Shown in pieces: positions 1 through 8,515 of a stretch of 34,636 bases of DNA. Under the pieces are notes generated by a model. That model saw nothing but the letters and a program-made list of their open reading frames with translations. It had not been told where the DNA came from and did not search any database. Made by a program: the position numbers and the translations under genes. Within the stretch, counting starts at the first letter, position 1. Each line of letters opens with the position of its first letter. Source of the DNA: Candidatus Poribacteria bacterium (GTDB lineage Bacteria > Poribacteria > WGA-4E > WGA-3G); the NCBI GenBank assembly GCA_003635185.1, contig PYJA01000002.1, forward strand, positions 1 through 34,636, read 5' to 3'.

Positions 1-1
1 A

Positions 2-424
2 CAACTCAAGACGAATAAATGGGGGTGCCCTAAACCTCATTTCCGCACACACGCAACAAGTCGGACATTCGGTTCACTCGTGCTGCTCTTCTTTTTAGAT
101 ATGGGTAAAATCCGAACAATGATGGTGTTTGGAAAACCCTTGCGGTCTGCTGAGATACTCCGTATATGGTCTCAACATCACGGTATAGAACAATTTTGGC
201 GGCACCTAAAAACAGATTTGAAACTTTCAAAAATAAGTTTAGAGAACCGACAAGGTGCGTATGCGGGTTTAGGTATAAAAGTGTTGAGTTATCTCTTGAT
301 ACAACAAGTAAGCCGTTCAACGCGTAAAACATTTCATCAAATACAACTTGAACTTTCTGGACAAAGACACATGCTGTCTGACCTTAGCGAGCATTTTCAT
401 GAACATATACAAAGAAAACACTGA
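2..424 (+). CDS. IS4-like transposase, C-terminal part (cut by window edge)
   Basis: The reading frame is open from base 2 to the TGA at 422-424, so the gene starts left of the window; the GTG at 80 is an internal codon. The translated tail contains W-x2-H-x3-E-x6-K (IWSQHHGIEQFWRHLK), a variant of the Y-x2-R-x3-E-x6-K signature that carries the last catalytic acid of IS4-type DDE transposases. It is followed by an alpha-helical tail with the stretch LGIKVLSYLLIQQ. The upstream catalytic Asp residues are outside the window, so whether the copy is intact cannot be told. The family assignment rests on this one signature. Confidence 0.7.
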   Translation, partial: QLKTNKWGCPKPHFRTHATSRTFGSLVLLFFLDMGKIRTMMVFGKPLRSAEILRIWSQHHGIEQFWRHLKTDLKLSKISLENRQGAYAGLGIKVLSYLLIQQVSRSTRKTFHQIQLELSGQRHMLSDLSEHFHEHIQRKH

Positions 425-463
425 TAAACACTGATTTCAGAAGAACTTTGAGAAATATCAGTG
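419..463. repeat. 8-bp inverted repeat at transposase 3' end
   Basis: CACTGATA at 419-426 is repeated inverted as TATCAGTG at 456-463, and the transposase stop codon lies within the left arm. It could be a weak hairpin or part of the right end of the insertion sequence. With only 8 bp and no partner end in view it stays a minor observation. Confidence 0.3.
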
Positions 464-549
464 GTATTAGTAGTGATTCTGTAAGATTTGCAAGCTGTAG
501 GTAATAAACCTAACCCACAAATCAATTATAATTTATATGAACTTAATCT

Positions 550-3500
550 CTAATTTGTATCAATATATGAGCTACCGTCTCCTCTTTTCTTGACCTTGAT
601 TTTGACAGGCAAACGTCTTGTTAATTCTTGAATATGGCTGATAAGATAGATGCTGCGTCCCTGCATTTGCAGTCCCTCCAACGCTGCAATAGCGATGTCA
701 AGTGTTTCTGCGTCAAGCGTGCCAAATCCTTCATCAAGGAATAGCGAATTGAGTTGGGAGCGACCTTGACTGAGTTCAGATAATGCCAATGCAAGTGCAA
801 GACTTGTCAAAAATGATTCTCCGCCAGAGAGCGTTTCAACAGGCCGTTTTTCATTTGCATTCCATCGGTCAATGACGGTTAGCTTGCCGATGGTTTCCAC
901 ATCAAGTTGGTAACGATCTGAGGTTAAATATGCCAACTGAACATTGGCTATATGACTGACCTGTTGAAACATAATATCTAAAGCAAAATCGCGTAATGTG
1001 TTAGCAGGGATTGTATCTTTTAATCTCTGCCAACGTTCCAATTCTATCTTAGCAGCGTGTTCTTCACTGGCAAGGTCCTCACGTTTTTTAAGATCCGCTT
1101 TCAAGTTTTTGATTTTCTCCTGTTGTGCACCAATTTTCTCCAGAATTTCTTGAGTCTGGGCTGCAATTTCTTCTGCTTGGGATATAATCAGTTTTAATAT
1201 CTCATGCTCAAATGGCACTGCTTCAAACCGCGTTCGCAACGCAACAATTTCCACCTCAAGTTGCTGCCTTTCGCTTTGATGAGCATCAATCTTTTCGGTT
1301 AGTGCTTGTATCTGTGTTTCTTCTCGGAATGCCGAATCATGTGCCTCTGGTGAATCAAATCCTGCTTTGTCTAATTTATCAAAATAAACATCGCGCACTG
1401 CTTCAAAATTTTCACTTTTCTCCTTCAACTGCTCCCCGCGAAATTCATGAGACGTTTCTTTTTCAGTTAATTGTGTACGGCTTTCATCTAACTGTTGTTT
1501 AGCCTCATCATGAGCGATTTCCTTAGTCTGCAGTTCAGCGTCTAACTTGTTAGTCGCTGCGTTGATTTCGTCTTCCGTTTCTAATCCATCAGTCTTTTCA
1601 CGAACAGAATCTAAAAGTATTTCGCCTTCAGTTTGATGGAGATCAATTTTAGCTTGCAATGCTTTGCAGCTTTTTTGTAAACCTTCAAGTTCACGTTGAT
1701 CCCCCTGAATTTCGGTGTTAAGCACCTTAAGTTGGTTGTCTTTCGTGGTAAGTTCCTGCTCACGCAAATCAACTGCCTTGATTTTGCCATCAAATTGCTG
1801 GACAGCTTCATCGGGTTTAACACCGTGAAAAACTTCGGGCATTGATTCCCAAAAATCTTTCTCAATATCAGAAATGTCCAATTTCAAGCCCTCAATCTCA
1901 TCTGTTACAGCCTCCAATTCCTGTTTTGAATTGTTCAACAGTTCGCTTTCTCGCTTATGGTCGCGTTCACAGATTTCGAGTTTGTGAGAAATCCCATTCA
2001 ACTTGTTGGAGACTTCATTATAAGTTTCTTGAATAGTGTTGAGATTCTCAATCGCGATGTCTGCTTCATCAAGCCTTTCATCAACCCATTCAGATGAGAT
2101 GTCCACAGATTCATAGAGTTCTTGCCACTTCGCGCGGAGGTCTGCGGTTTCAGTATTTAGGTTTTCTATTTCTTCAATACACTCGTCAACTTGTTCAGCG
2201 GTGTTGGATTTATCTTGTTGGAGACGCACCTGATTCTGTTCTAATTTTTGCTTCTGTTTCTGTGCCTTCTCCGCCTCTGTTTCGGCATCGTCTAACGCTT
2301 TCTCAATACCTTCAAGTAACGCCCCGCTTTCATGCTCAACTTTATCAGCGTAAGGATGATCTGTAGCACCGCATACACGACACGGTTGTCCTGGTTCAAG
2401 CTGATGTCGGAGCTGATTAACAGGGTCCGCTAAGAGTGCTATTTCTCTCTCTGCTTCTAATTTTTCAACTTCTGCATCAGCGCGCTTGCAGAGCTGAGAC
2501 TGAATTTCAAGTTTTTTCTCAAGTTCGCTAAGAGATTCGTCAAGATCGCTAATACTCCCCTGTAATTCCATGAGATTGTTTTTCTTGTTGCAGAGTTGGC
2601 TATGCAAAACTTCATACTGCTGTGCTATTGGTTGCGCCTTTCTCGCTTTATCTCTTCTACCCTGCCAATCTTCAAGAGTGCCAGTACTTTGAAGTGCCTC
2701 AAATTCCGTTTCAACTTGTTTTAGAGAATCCTTTACAGTTTTTTCTTCCGAACGTAGTCCTTCTCTATTCTCTGTTGATTCTTTTAACTTTTTTTCCAAC
2801 TCACCAATTTGTGACTCACACTCCGACTGGTCATTTTCTTTTTCTTCTTGCTGTTGACGTTTTGAGTTGAGTTCAGACAGAAGAACACTTGTTCGGTTAA
2901 GACGTGACTGCCGATCGGATGGGAGTCGGTTTTCATCTAAAAAGGTTTGCGCTGCCGAAATCTGTGTTTGTAATTCAACTTGACGAGTTTCCCTTTCGGT
3001 TAACTCGGTTGACAATGTGTGAATTTGGTCATCTTTTTCTTCTTTTTCTGCGATTCGGTTGTTCGCTTGTTCAAATTGGTTTTCTGCCTGACTCACCTCT
3101 AACCTTGCCGTATTATAGGTGTCAATTCTCTGATCGCGTTCGGATAGTGCTAATTGATAAACCTCCTCTTTTTTATCAAAATCGGTTTGATTAGTTTCAA
3201 TCAACTTTTGCGCATCTGTTAGTTCAGTTTTAGCCTTTTGTAGTGCTGCCGTTGCGTTTTCTTTGTCCAATTTTGCGGTATCATACACCTGTTTCTCGGC
3301 ACGAAGTTCGTTTGCACGTTCAGCACGGTCAAGTTCCGATTTGAGTTTGTCGATCATCGGTTGCTGATTGATAACCTCTTTTTGATTTTCTTCAGAAGAT
3401 TGTAACTTTTCATAGTCATCTTTACGTTTTGTCTCTTGCTCTTTTTCCGTTTGAATTTGCCGACTTTTTACACCTAACTTCTCTGCTTCTGCCTCAAGTT

Positions 3501-4191
3501 TGCTGAGTTCTGTTTCTGCTTCGGTAAGTTGTTCACGAGAAGCTTCAGGAATAGCCGCCAGTTTTTGCAAGACGTTCTGATATTCAGTTTCAACAGTTGT
3601 CACCTTATCGTTTAGTGATCTTTTCAGTTCATCGTAGATATCAACACTTGCAGCTGCTTCCAAAATTGTGCGCCGTTCTTCGTCCTTTGCTTTCAAAAAC
3701 GCAGCAAATTCACCTTGTGCCAACATAACGGACCGCTTGAACGCATCAAAGTCAAGCCCTAAAATGGCAGTAACCTCTTCACTCACGGTGTTTTCACTGG
3801 AACCAAGGGATTTACCGCGTGCAGAGAGTCGATCACTAATTAGTTCGTCAGAATCAGCATTTAACAAACTGCCTTTAGGAGACGTTTTAAGTTTACCTGA
3901 CCACGCAGCGATGTAGCGCGTACCGTTTGCGATAAAATGCACCTCAGCAAATCCTTCCTTTTCTCCGTGACTGATGAGGTAATTCGGATTTTGACTCCCC
4001 GTTCCACTCAAGCGCGGTGTTTTCCCGTAAAGTGCAACGCAAATCGCATCTAACAAAGTCGTTTTGCCTGCACCTGTAGGACCGGTGATTGCTACAAGCG
4101 ATGCATCATCTAACGGTGATTTTTCAAAGTCTACTTCAATCTCTTCACGAAAACTATTTAGATTTTTTATTTTTAGTTTACATAATTTCAT
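550..4191 (-). CDS. sbcC: Exonuclease subunit SbcC (Rad50-like ATPase)
   Basis: This is the ATPase of the SbcCD (Mre11-Rad50) nuclease, which opens hairpins and processes protein-blocked DNA ends and collapsed forks. Walker A is GPTGAGKT at residues 37-44. Two long Glu/Lys/Gln-rich coiled-coil arms flank the zinc hook CRVC (C604, C607). The C-terminal half-ATPase carries LSGGES and the Walker B region LFLDEGFGTLD. At 1213 aa it is longer than the roughly 1050-aa E. coli protein, with the extra length in the coiled coils. The ATG overlaps the sbcD stop in a TAATG junction (1 base shared), so the two subunits are translationally coupled. The abundance of hairpin-forming repeats in this window makes an SbcCD hairpin nuclease relevant to its stability, but that link is inference. 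Confidence 0.96.
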   Translation of the reverse strand: MKLCKLKIKNLNSFREEIEVDFEKSPLDDASLVAITGPTGAGKTTLLDAICVALYGKTPRLSGTGSQNPNYLISHGEKEGFAEVHFIANGTRYIAAWSGKLKTSPKGSLLNADSDELISDRLSARGKSLGSSENTVSEEVTAILGLDFDAFKRSVMLAQGEFAAFLKAKDEERRTILEAAASVDIYDELKRSLNDKVTTVETEYQNVLQKLAAIPEASREQLTEAETELSKLEAEAEKLGVKSRQIQTEKEQETKRKDDYEKLQSSEENQKEVINQQPMIDKLKSELDRAERANELRAEKQVYDTAKLDKENATAALQKAKTELTDAQKLIETNQTDFDKKEEVYQLALSERDQRIDTYNTARLEVSQAENQFEQANNRIAEKEEKDDQIHTLSTELTERETRQVELQTQISAAQTFLDENRLPSDRQSRLNRTSVLLSELNSKRQQQEEKENDQSECESQIGELEKKLKESTENREGLRSEEKTVKDSLKQVETEFEALQSTGTLEDWQGRRDKARKAQPIAQQYEVLHSQLCNKKNNLMELQGSISDLDESLSELEKKLEIQSQLCKRADAEVEKLEAEREIALLADPVNQLRHQLEPGQPCRVCGATDHPYADKVEHESGALLEGIEKALDDAETEAEKAQKQKQKLEQNQVRLQQDKSNTAEQVDECIEEIENLNTETADLRAKWQELYESVDISSEWVDERLDEADIAIENLNTIQETYNEVSNKLNGISHKLEICERDHKRESELLNNSKQELEAVTDEIEGLKLDISDIEKDFWESMPEVFHGVKPDEAVQQFDGKIKAVDLREQELTTKDNQLKVLNTEIQGDQRELEGLQKSCKALQAKIDLHQTEGEILLDSVREKTDGLETEDEINAATNKLDAELQTKEIAHDEAKQQLDESRTQLTEKETSHEFRGEQLKEKSENFEAVRDVYFDKLDKAGFDSPEAHDSAFREETQIQALTEKIDAHQSERQQLEVEIVALRTRFEAVPFEHEILKLIISQAEEIAAQTQEILEKIGAQQEKIKNLKADLKKREDLASEEHAAKIELERWQRLKDTIPANTLRDFALDIMFQQVSHIANVQLAYLTSDRYQLDVETIGKLTVIDRWNANEKRPVETLSGGESFLTSLALALALSELSQGRSQLNSLFLDEGFGTLDAETLDIAIAALEGLQMQGRSIYLISHIQELTRRLPVKIKVKKRGDGSSYIDTN

Positions 4192-5360
4192 TAAGATTCC
4201 TCAACCATCTGGAGTAATTCGTTAAACGTTTGCACTAAGGTTTCATCAGGTGGCTTGCCATCATGTTTTGCCTTATAGAATTGTTCAAAGATTTCCTCGG
4301 GGCGTTTCATATCTTCAACAGAGATATTAATGTCGCGTTTTGCTTCTGGCATCTCAATTTCTACACTCAAAACATCACCACCCCGTTCCGCAAACGCTTG
4401 CCGAATTCTGTCATTGATACCGGTTTCTACAGCGTCTAATTTTAGTTTGACTTGAATGTACTTCCCATCCCAATTTTCAGCCGATGCTTGAAATAAAACA
4501 CTGGTTTCATCACCGGGAACAACGCATAACTCCTTGAAGACAGGGATTGTAATATCTTCATCCTTCATTAATGTTCCATCGTCAGAGACTTCCAGCAGGA
4601 ATACTTTTTTGCGATAATCTGCCTCGTTGAACCGCATCGGAATCGGTGATCCTGCATATCGGATAGGATAAACGGTGTCCGCTATCGTTTGTGGTCTATG
4701 GAGGTGCCCGAGCGCAACATAATCTACACCTTCAGGAAAATCGCTGGCACGGACAGCGGAAGCACCCCCAATTTGGATATTTCTTTCAGAATCGGTTTCC
4801 TTTCCACCATCAACAAAGAGATGCCCCATCAAAATTTTCGGGAGTTCCTCTGGCATGTGAGACACACAATCCGCATAGAACGTTTTGAGCCGTTCTCGAT
4901 ACCGTTCGTTCTTCTCTATATCAGATTCATAGGAGACATGTGGGAGTTCATTTTCTGATAGATACGGCACGGCAGCAACAGCAACACGCGGATTTTCATC
5001 TGGAATACGAACAACACAGTCAGCTGGTTCTTTGGCAAGTCCCACGACGTGTATCCTACCCATTTTGAGGAATTCGCGGGGTGCTTCCAAGTGTCGTGAT
5101 GAATCGTGGTTACCTGCTATAATTATTGTATATGTCTCGGTCTCATTATAAAGACGAAAAAGAAACTCATAATAGAGATTGGTTGCTTCTGCTGACGGAA
5201 GGGAGGTGTCAAAAATATCACCTGAAACGAGGAGTAGTTCAATCTTATGTTCTTGGATTGTGCGTAGAAGCCAATTTAGAAATTCTTTATGTTCGTCATG
5301 CCGTTGGCGTTCCTGAAGTCGCTGCCCGATATGCCAATCGGCAGTGTGCAAAATGCGCAT
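4191..5360 (-). CDS. sbcD: Exonuclease subunit SbcD (Mre11-like nuclease)
   Basis: This is the Mn-dependent calcineurin-like phosphoesterase subunit of SbcCD. Metal-binding motifs are in order: D8-x-H10 (TADWH), GDIFD (47-51), GNHD (83-86), then GHLF and GHLH. At 389 aa it has the normal family length. The start is supported by a GAGG Shine-Dalgarno 6-9 nt upstream (minus strand; plus coordinates near 5366-5370). It is the first gene of a two-gene operon with sbcC and is divergent from the secreted-protein gene at 5459, with a shared AT-rich promoter region between them. Confidence 0.96.
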   Translation of the reverse strand: MRILHTADWHIGQRLQERQRHDEHKEFLNWLLRTIQEHKIELLLVSGDIFDTSLPSAEATNLYYEFLFRLYNETETYTIIIAGNHDSSRHLEAPREFLKMGRIHVVGLAKEPADCVVRIPDENPRVAVAAVPYLSENELPHVSYESDIEKNERYRERLKTFYADCVSHMPEELPKILMGHLFVDGGKETDSERNIQIGGASAVRASDFPEGVDYVALGHLHRPQTIADTVYPIRYAGSPIPMRFNEADYRKKVFLLEVSDDGTLMKDEDITIPVFKELCVVPGDETSVLFQASAENWDGKYIQVKLKLDAVETGINDRIRQAFAERGGDVLSVEIEMPEAKRDINISVEDMKRPEEIFEQFYKAKHDGKPPDETLVQTFNELLQMVEES

Positions 5361-5382
5361 GTATGCCTCTTTTTTTCGCCTA

Positions 5383-5406
5383 TATTATATTTTTTATGAT
5401 ATAATA
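5383..5406. promoter_or_regulatory. Symmetrical divergent -10 region between sbcD and the gene at 5459
   Basis: An 8-bp inverted repeat (TATTATAT at 5383-5390, ATATAATA at 5399-5406) places a TATAAT hexamer on each strand: plus 5400-5405, minus 5389-5384. Each faces one of the divergent genes; the minus one lies about 24 nt upstream of the sbcD ATG. I do not see a convincing -35 for either, so the call rests on the paired -10 boxes and position. Confidence 0.4.
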
Positions 5407-5458
5407 ACTATAGAAAATTTTCAAGTGGAAAATTTGACTAAATCCAAAGGAGGAAAAA

Positions 5459-6199
5459 ATGCGTTTTACAATGCTATTTATTCTATACACCGTGTTGGTG
5501 TTAACTCTCTTAGCTGTAACGGATACATCCGCACAGTTGTTGTTTCATGACGATTTTGAGAACGATGCTATTAACCAAGAACCGAAGAAATGGGAAATCG
5601 GATTCGCTGGCAAAACGAAGGCTATAGTTGTTGCCGATCCGAAAGATGCGGGCAATAAAGTGCTTAAGACTTCTAATAATCCATCTAATGATTCACGACA
5701 CGACGGACCCGGCGGTTCCATCTATGTCTGTGGGGATGCCGATTGGACTGATTATGTTGCCGAATGGGATATGATGTTCCCTGACGATTTCTATATGGGT
5801 GTCGTCTTCCGTTTTCAAGACGGTGCGAAGTTCTATCTGAGTGATCGTAGGCAAGGTAATAGACCGTATCAATTTTGGAAACAGCATGGTGGTTGGACGC
5901 TTATAGGAGATGGAGCGGTAGATAACAAACCGCAGGTTTGGTACCGCGCACAACTTACGTTGGAAGGCGATTCATTCACCTTTAAGCTCAAAGAACGTGA
6001 TGATAAAACACCTTTTCAAGATGTCGCTGTAGCTACCGAAGCAAAAGACGGTGATTATAAAACAGGCAAGTTCGGCAATTACGGTCTTGTCTATATTGAT
6101 AATCTCTTTATCGGCGATTCCGTTGAAGATCTTGTTTTACCTGTTGAACCACAGGATAAGTTAAGCACAACTTGGGGCAGTATTAAAGCCTCATATTAA
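5459..6199 (+). CDS. Secreted protein, concanavalin-like (DUF1080/LamG-type) fold
   Basis: The protein has 246 aa with an N-terminal signal peptide (hydrophobic residues about 5-20, likely cleavage after TDTSA at 25). The mature part opens with LLFHDDFEND and continues with short aromatic beta-strand segments (YVAEWDMMF, YMGVVFRFQ, WYRAQLTLEG), the pattern of LamG/DUF1080 sugar-binding or glycan-processing jelly rolls. I see no certain catalytic pair, so binding or hydrolase activity is not decided. The start is fixed by a strong Shine-Dalgarno AAAGGAGG at 5446-5453, 5 nt before the ATG. A rho-independent terminator directly follows, so this is a single-gene transcript in the divergent arrangement with sbcDC. 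Confidence 0.75.
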   Translation: MRFTMLFILYTVLVLTLLAVTDTSAQLLFHDDFENDAINQEPKKWEIGFAGKTKAIVVADPKDAGNKVLKTSNNPSNDSRHDGPGGSIYVCGDADWTDYVAEWDMMFPDDFYMGVVFRFQDGAKFYLSDRRQGNRPYQFWKQHGGWTLIGDGAVDNKPQVWYRAQLTLEGDSFTFKLKERDDKTPFQDVAVATEAKDGDYKTGKFGNYGLVYIDNLFIGDSVEDLVLPVEPQDKLSTTWGSIKASY

Positions 6200-6210
6200 T
6201 TTCAAATGTT

Positions 6211-6249
6211 AGAGGGCGAGACAATTATGTCACCGCCCTCTTTTTCTTC
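6211..6249 (+). terminator. Rho-independent terminator after the 5459-6199 gene
   Basis: AGAGGGCG at 6211-6218 pairs perfectly with CGCCCTCT at 6234-6241 across a 15-nt loop and is followed by a T-rich tract (TTTTTCTTC, the first T being the last stem base). It begins 12 nt after the stop codon. Two upstream in-frame ATGs of the next gene (6206 and 6227) lie before or inside this hairpin, which argues against using them as starts. Confidence 0.8.
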
Positions 6250-6274
6250 AACAGACAACTGTGAGATTAACACT

Positions 6275-7597
6275 ATGTCAACCTACATTGCCCACGGTGG
6301 AAAAAACATCATCATTACAACCGAAGAAAAACGCGCATTACTACAAGAGGCACTGCTCAAGTTAGGCGGTATCCCGAAAAAAATTCTGGTAATTCCGCCA
6401 GATATAACTCGCCTCCATTCAAATGCGGGAGAACTCACGCGGACTCTCTATAAACTTTGGGATGCAGCAAACGGCACAACCTTTGATATATTGCCTGCTA
6501 TCGGTACGCATGCCCCCATGACCGAACCGCAAATTGCCGAAATGTATGGCGATCTACCCAAAGCGACATATCATGTGCATCATTGGCGGACAGGACTTTA
6601 TCACTTTGGCGAAGTGCCTTATGAGTTTATCCGTGAGGTATCTGGTGGCAAATTGGATTATAGCATTCCTGTGGCAGTCAACCGTTGTCTCGTTGAAGGA
6701 GACTACGAACTTATTATCTCTGTTGGCCAAGTAATTCCACACGAAGTTATCGGAATTGCAAATGGATTCAAGAATGTCCTTGTTGGAGCAGGCGGCGTTG
6801 AGATGATTAACAAATCTCATTTCCTCGGTGCTGTTGACGGTATGGAACGGTTAATGGGACGCACGGATACGTCTGTTAGAAGAGTGCTGAATTATGCCCA
6901 TACGCATTATCTCAAACAGCTCGACATTGTTTATGTCATGAGCGTTATGGATGTTGATATAGATGGCAACCGTGTGATGCGGGGACTTTATATCGGTGAT
7001 GACGCGCGCACCTTTGAGATTGCGGCAGAATTGAGTAGAAACGTTAATATGACATTTTTAGATGAACCGTTAGAAAAGGTAGTTGTCTATTTGGATCCGA
7101 AGGAATTTAGAAGCACATGGCTCGGTAACAAGGCTATCTACCGCACGCGGATGGCAATGGCAGATGATGGCGAGTTAATCATTATCGCACCAGGATTACG
7201 GGAATTCGGTGAGGATGCTGAAATCGACAGACTCATCCGAAAATATGGCTATCGCGGCACACCTGCAACACTCAAAGCGGTTGAAGAAAACAGTGAATTA
7301 CAAGAAAATCTCTCTGCCGCCGCACATTTGATACATGGCAGTACCGAGGGGCGTTTCAAGGTTGTCTATGCGACTGAACATCTTACCCAAACCGAAATTG
7401 AATCGGTTGGATACGAGTGGACACCTTTAGACGCAATGATTACTAAATACAATCCTGAAAAACTTGTTGATGGTTTCAATGATGGTGCCGCCCCTAAGGG
7501 GAGGGGCGGTTTCCAACCGCACCGATCTACGAGTTTTTTCTACATTAGTGAACCGGGACAAGGTCTGTGGGCATTGCGTTCCCGGTTTCGTGAATAA
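6275..7597 (+). CDS. LarA-family nickel-pincer racemase/epimerase
   Basis: This is a 440-aa member of the lactate racemase LarA (DUF2088) family, cytosolic enzymes that interconvert 2-hydroxy acids with a nickel-pincer nucleotide. The family's key residues are visible: D43 and R46 (PPDITR), H79 (GTHAP), H156 (GQVIPHE), K166 (NGFKNV) and H182 (SHFLG). The substrate cannot be read; many family members act on hydroxy acids other than lactate. The ATG at 6275 is preferred because the longer frame runs back through a terminator hairpin; its own ribosome site is weak. No larB, larC or larE pincer-synthesis genes are nearby. Residues about 404-417 are encoded by a palindromic repeat of the type otherwise found between genes here, and the reading frame survives it to a family-like C-terminus (YISEPGQGLW). 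Confidence 0.85.
   Translation: MSTYIAHGGKNIIITTEEKRALLQEALLKLGGIPKKILVIPPDITRLHSNAGELTRTLYKLWDAANGTTFDILPAIGTHAPMTEPQIAEMYGDLPKATYHVHHWRTGLYHFGEVPYEFIREVSGGKLDYSIPVAVNRCLVEGDYELIISVGQVIPHEVIGIANGFKNVLVGAGGVEMINKSHFLGAVDGMERLMGRTDTSVRRVLNYAHTHYLKQLDIVYVMSVMDVDIDGNRVMRGLYIGDDARTFEIAAELSRNVNMTFLDEPLEKVVVYLDPKEFRSTWLGNKAIYRTRMAMADDGELIIIAPGLREFGEDAEIDRLIRKYGYRGTPATLKAVEENSELQENLSAAAHLIHGSTEGRFKVVYATEHLTQTEIESVGYEWTPLDAMITKYNPEKLVDGFNDGAAPKGRGGFQPHRSTSFFYISEPGQGLWALRSRFRE
7487..7523 (+). repeat. GC-rich palindromic repeat inside the larA-family coding sequence
   Basis: Two overlapping inverted repeats lie in frame in the gene. CCGCCCC (7488-7494) pairs with GGGGCGG (7503-7509). The segment 7503-7523 (ggggcGGTTTCCAACCGcacc) is a copy, lacking one or two bases, of the 22-bp palindrome found at 25728-25749, 31346-31367 and 31646-31667. 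The encoded residues (PKGRGGFQPHR) look unlike the rest of the protein. Confidence 0.7.
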
Positions 7598-7724
7598 ACG
7601 CAAAGATACTCAGTTTTCCTAGCTTGAATATCTTGGTTAAGATCTTTGACTATGTGAATTACGTTGATTTCTGGAGAAAATTAATGTAAAATTTTGGCAA
7701 AAGTAGATGAAAGGATATTTTTTA

Positions 7725-7949
7725 ATGCGTACAATTCAAGAAATAGCGGCCTCATTGCCAAACCTAACGACTGCTGAGTTACATCACATTGAGCGGGTTA
7801 TCCATGATTTATATAGGGTCCGTCATGAATCTATCATTTACGATGATGACTACGGTGTCTGGACAGAATACGATCAAGCTTCAGTCGCATCAGAGGTACT
7901 GGAAATGTTTGATAAAGAGGAGGAATTGGAAGGTAATGCCAATGCCTAA
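7725..7949 (+). CDS. Probable antitoxin of the MazF-type module
   Basis: This is a small acidic protein (74 aa; MRTIQEIAASLPNLTTAEL...) with a predicted helical N-terminus and a very acidic tail (FDKEEELEG). It matches no antitoxin fold that I recognise. The call as antitoxin comes from its position: it overlaps the following MazF-like gene by 8 bases (stop 7947-7949, toxin ATG 7942). The Shine-Dalgarno AAGGA at 7711-7715 is 9 nt before the ATG at 7725 and decides this start over the in-frame ATG at 7707. It would bind and neutralise the toxin and probably autoregulate the operon, but no DNA-binding motif is obvious. Confidence 0.6.
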   Translation: MRTIQEIAASLPNLTTAELHHIERVIHDLYRVRHESIIYDDDYGVWTEYDQASVASEVLEMFDKEEELEGNANA

Positions 7950-8256
7950 GCGTGGTGAAGTCTGGTTAGCCGATCTCGGATTAGCGGCAAAAACGCGACC
8001 CGTTCTGGTGCTGAGCACCCCTTTTTCAGCCTCCGATTACGCCCTAATTACGGTCGTACCACATACAACAAGCCCAAGAAGTTCAAACTTTAAAGTCACG
8101 CTTTCTGTGTCCGGTTTAAGACCGGGTGCCTTCAATGTCCAAGGGCTAATGACAACTCAACCCGCCAAGTTCATTCGCAAGTTAGGAACATTGAGTCCAG
8201 CACAAATGCAACAGATCGAGGCAACAGTCAAAAGATGGTTAGGATTTCAGTTATGA
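7942..8256 (+). CDS. mazF: PemK/MazF-family toxin (mRNA interferase)
   Basis: The protein has 104 aa. The N-terminus KRGEVWLADLG followed by KTRPVLVLST is the MazF/PemK signature (beta-strand with G-x-[IV]-[WY], then RPVLV); later TVVPHTTS and the strand GLMTTQPAKF fit the fold. Members cut mRNA at short sequence motifs. The ATG at 7942 has AAGG 8 nt upstream, whereas the in-frame ATG at 7936 is too close to it. It is coupled to the upstream antitoxin gene by overlap and followed after 40 nt by a HicBA pair, so all four genes may share a transcript. Confidence 0.85.
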   Translation: MPKRGEVWLADLGLAAKTRPVLVLSTPFSASDYALITVVPHTTSPRSSNFKVTLSVSGLRPGAFNVQGLMTTQPAKFIRKLGTLSPAQMQQIEATVKRWLGFQL

Positions 8257-8296
8257 CCTGCTAACTTTTAGACCCAACCTATGCCAGGAGAACAAA

Positions 8297-8515
8297 ATGC
8301 AACCCTTCAAGATTATCGTCGAAAAACACACAGATGGTTATATCGCCTATCCACTTGGACTCAAAGGTGTTGTCATAGGACAAGGCGATACATACCAAGA
8401 AAGTGTTGCAGACGTAACTTCTGCAATTCGGTTTTATATTGAGACTTTTGGAAAAGAAGAACTGGAAGTAGAGGAACCTGCTTTGGACGTTTTCGTAACC
8501 GAAGTGAAAATCTGA
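8297..8515 (+). CDS. hicB: HicB-family antitoxin
   Basis: The protein has 72 aa with the partial RNase-H-like HicB core: FKIIVEKHTDGYIAYPLGLKG, then GDTYQESVADVTSAIRFYIE. The second half of longer HicB proteins, a ribbon-helix-helix or HTH DNA-binding domain, is absent, so this short form probably does not bind DNA on its own. AGGAGA lies 6 nt before the ATG. The stop overlaps the hicA start as TGATG. The antitoxin-first order is a common variant of hicAB loci. Confidence 0.85.
   Translation: MQPFKIIVEKHTDGYIAYPLGLKGVVIGQGDTYQESVADVTSAIRFYIETFGKEELEVEEPALDVFVTEVKI

Noticed and set aside
30..332. 100-aa minus-strand frame opposite the transposase
   Set aside because: Antisense shadow of the transposase tail, which has a recognisable catalytic motif.
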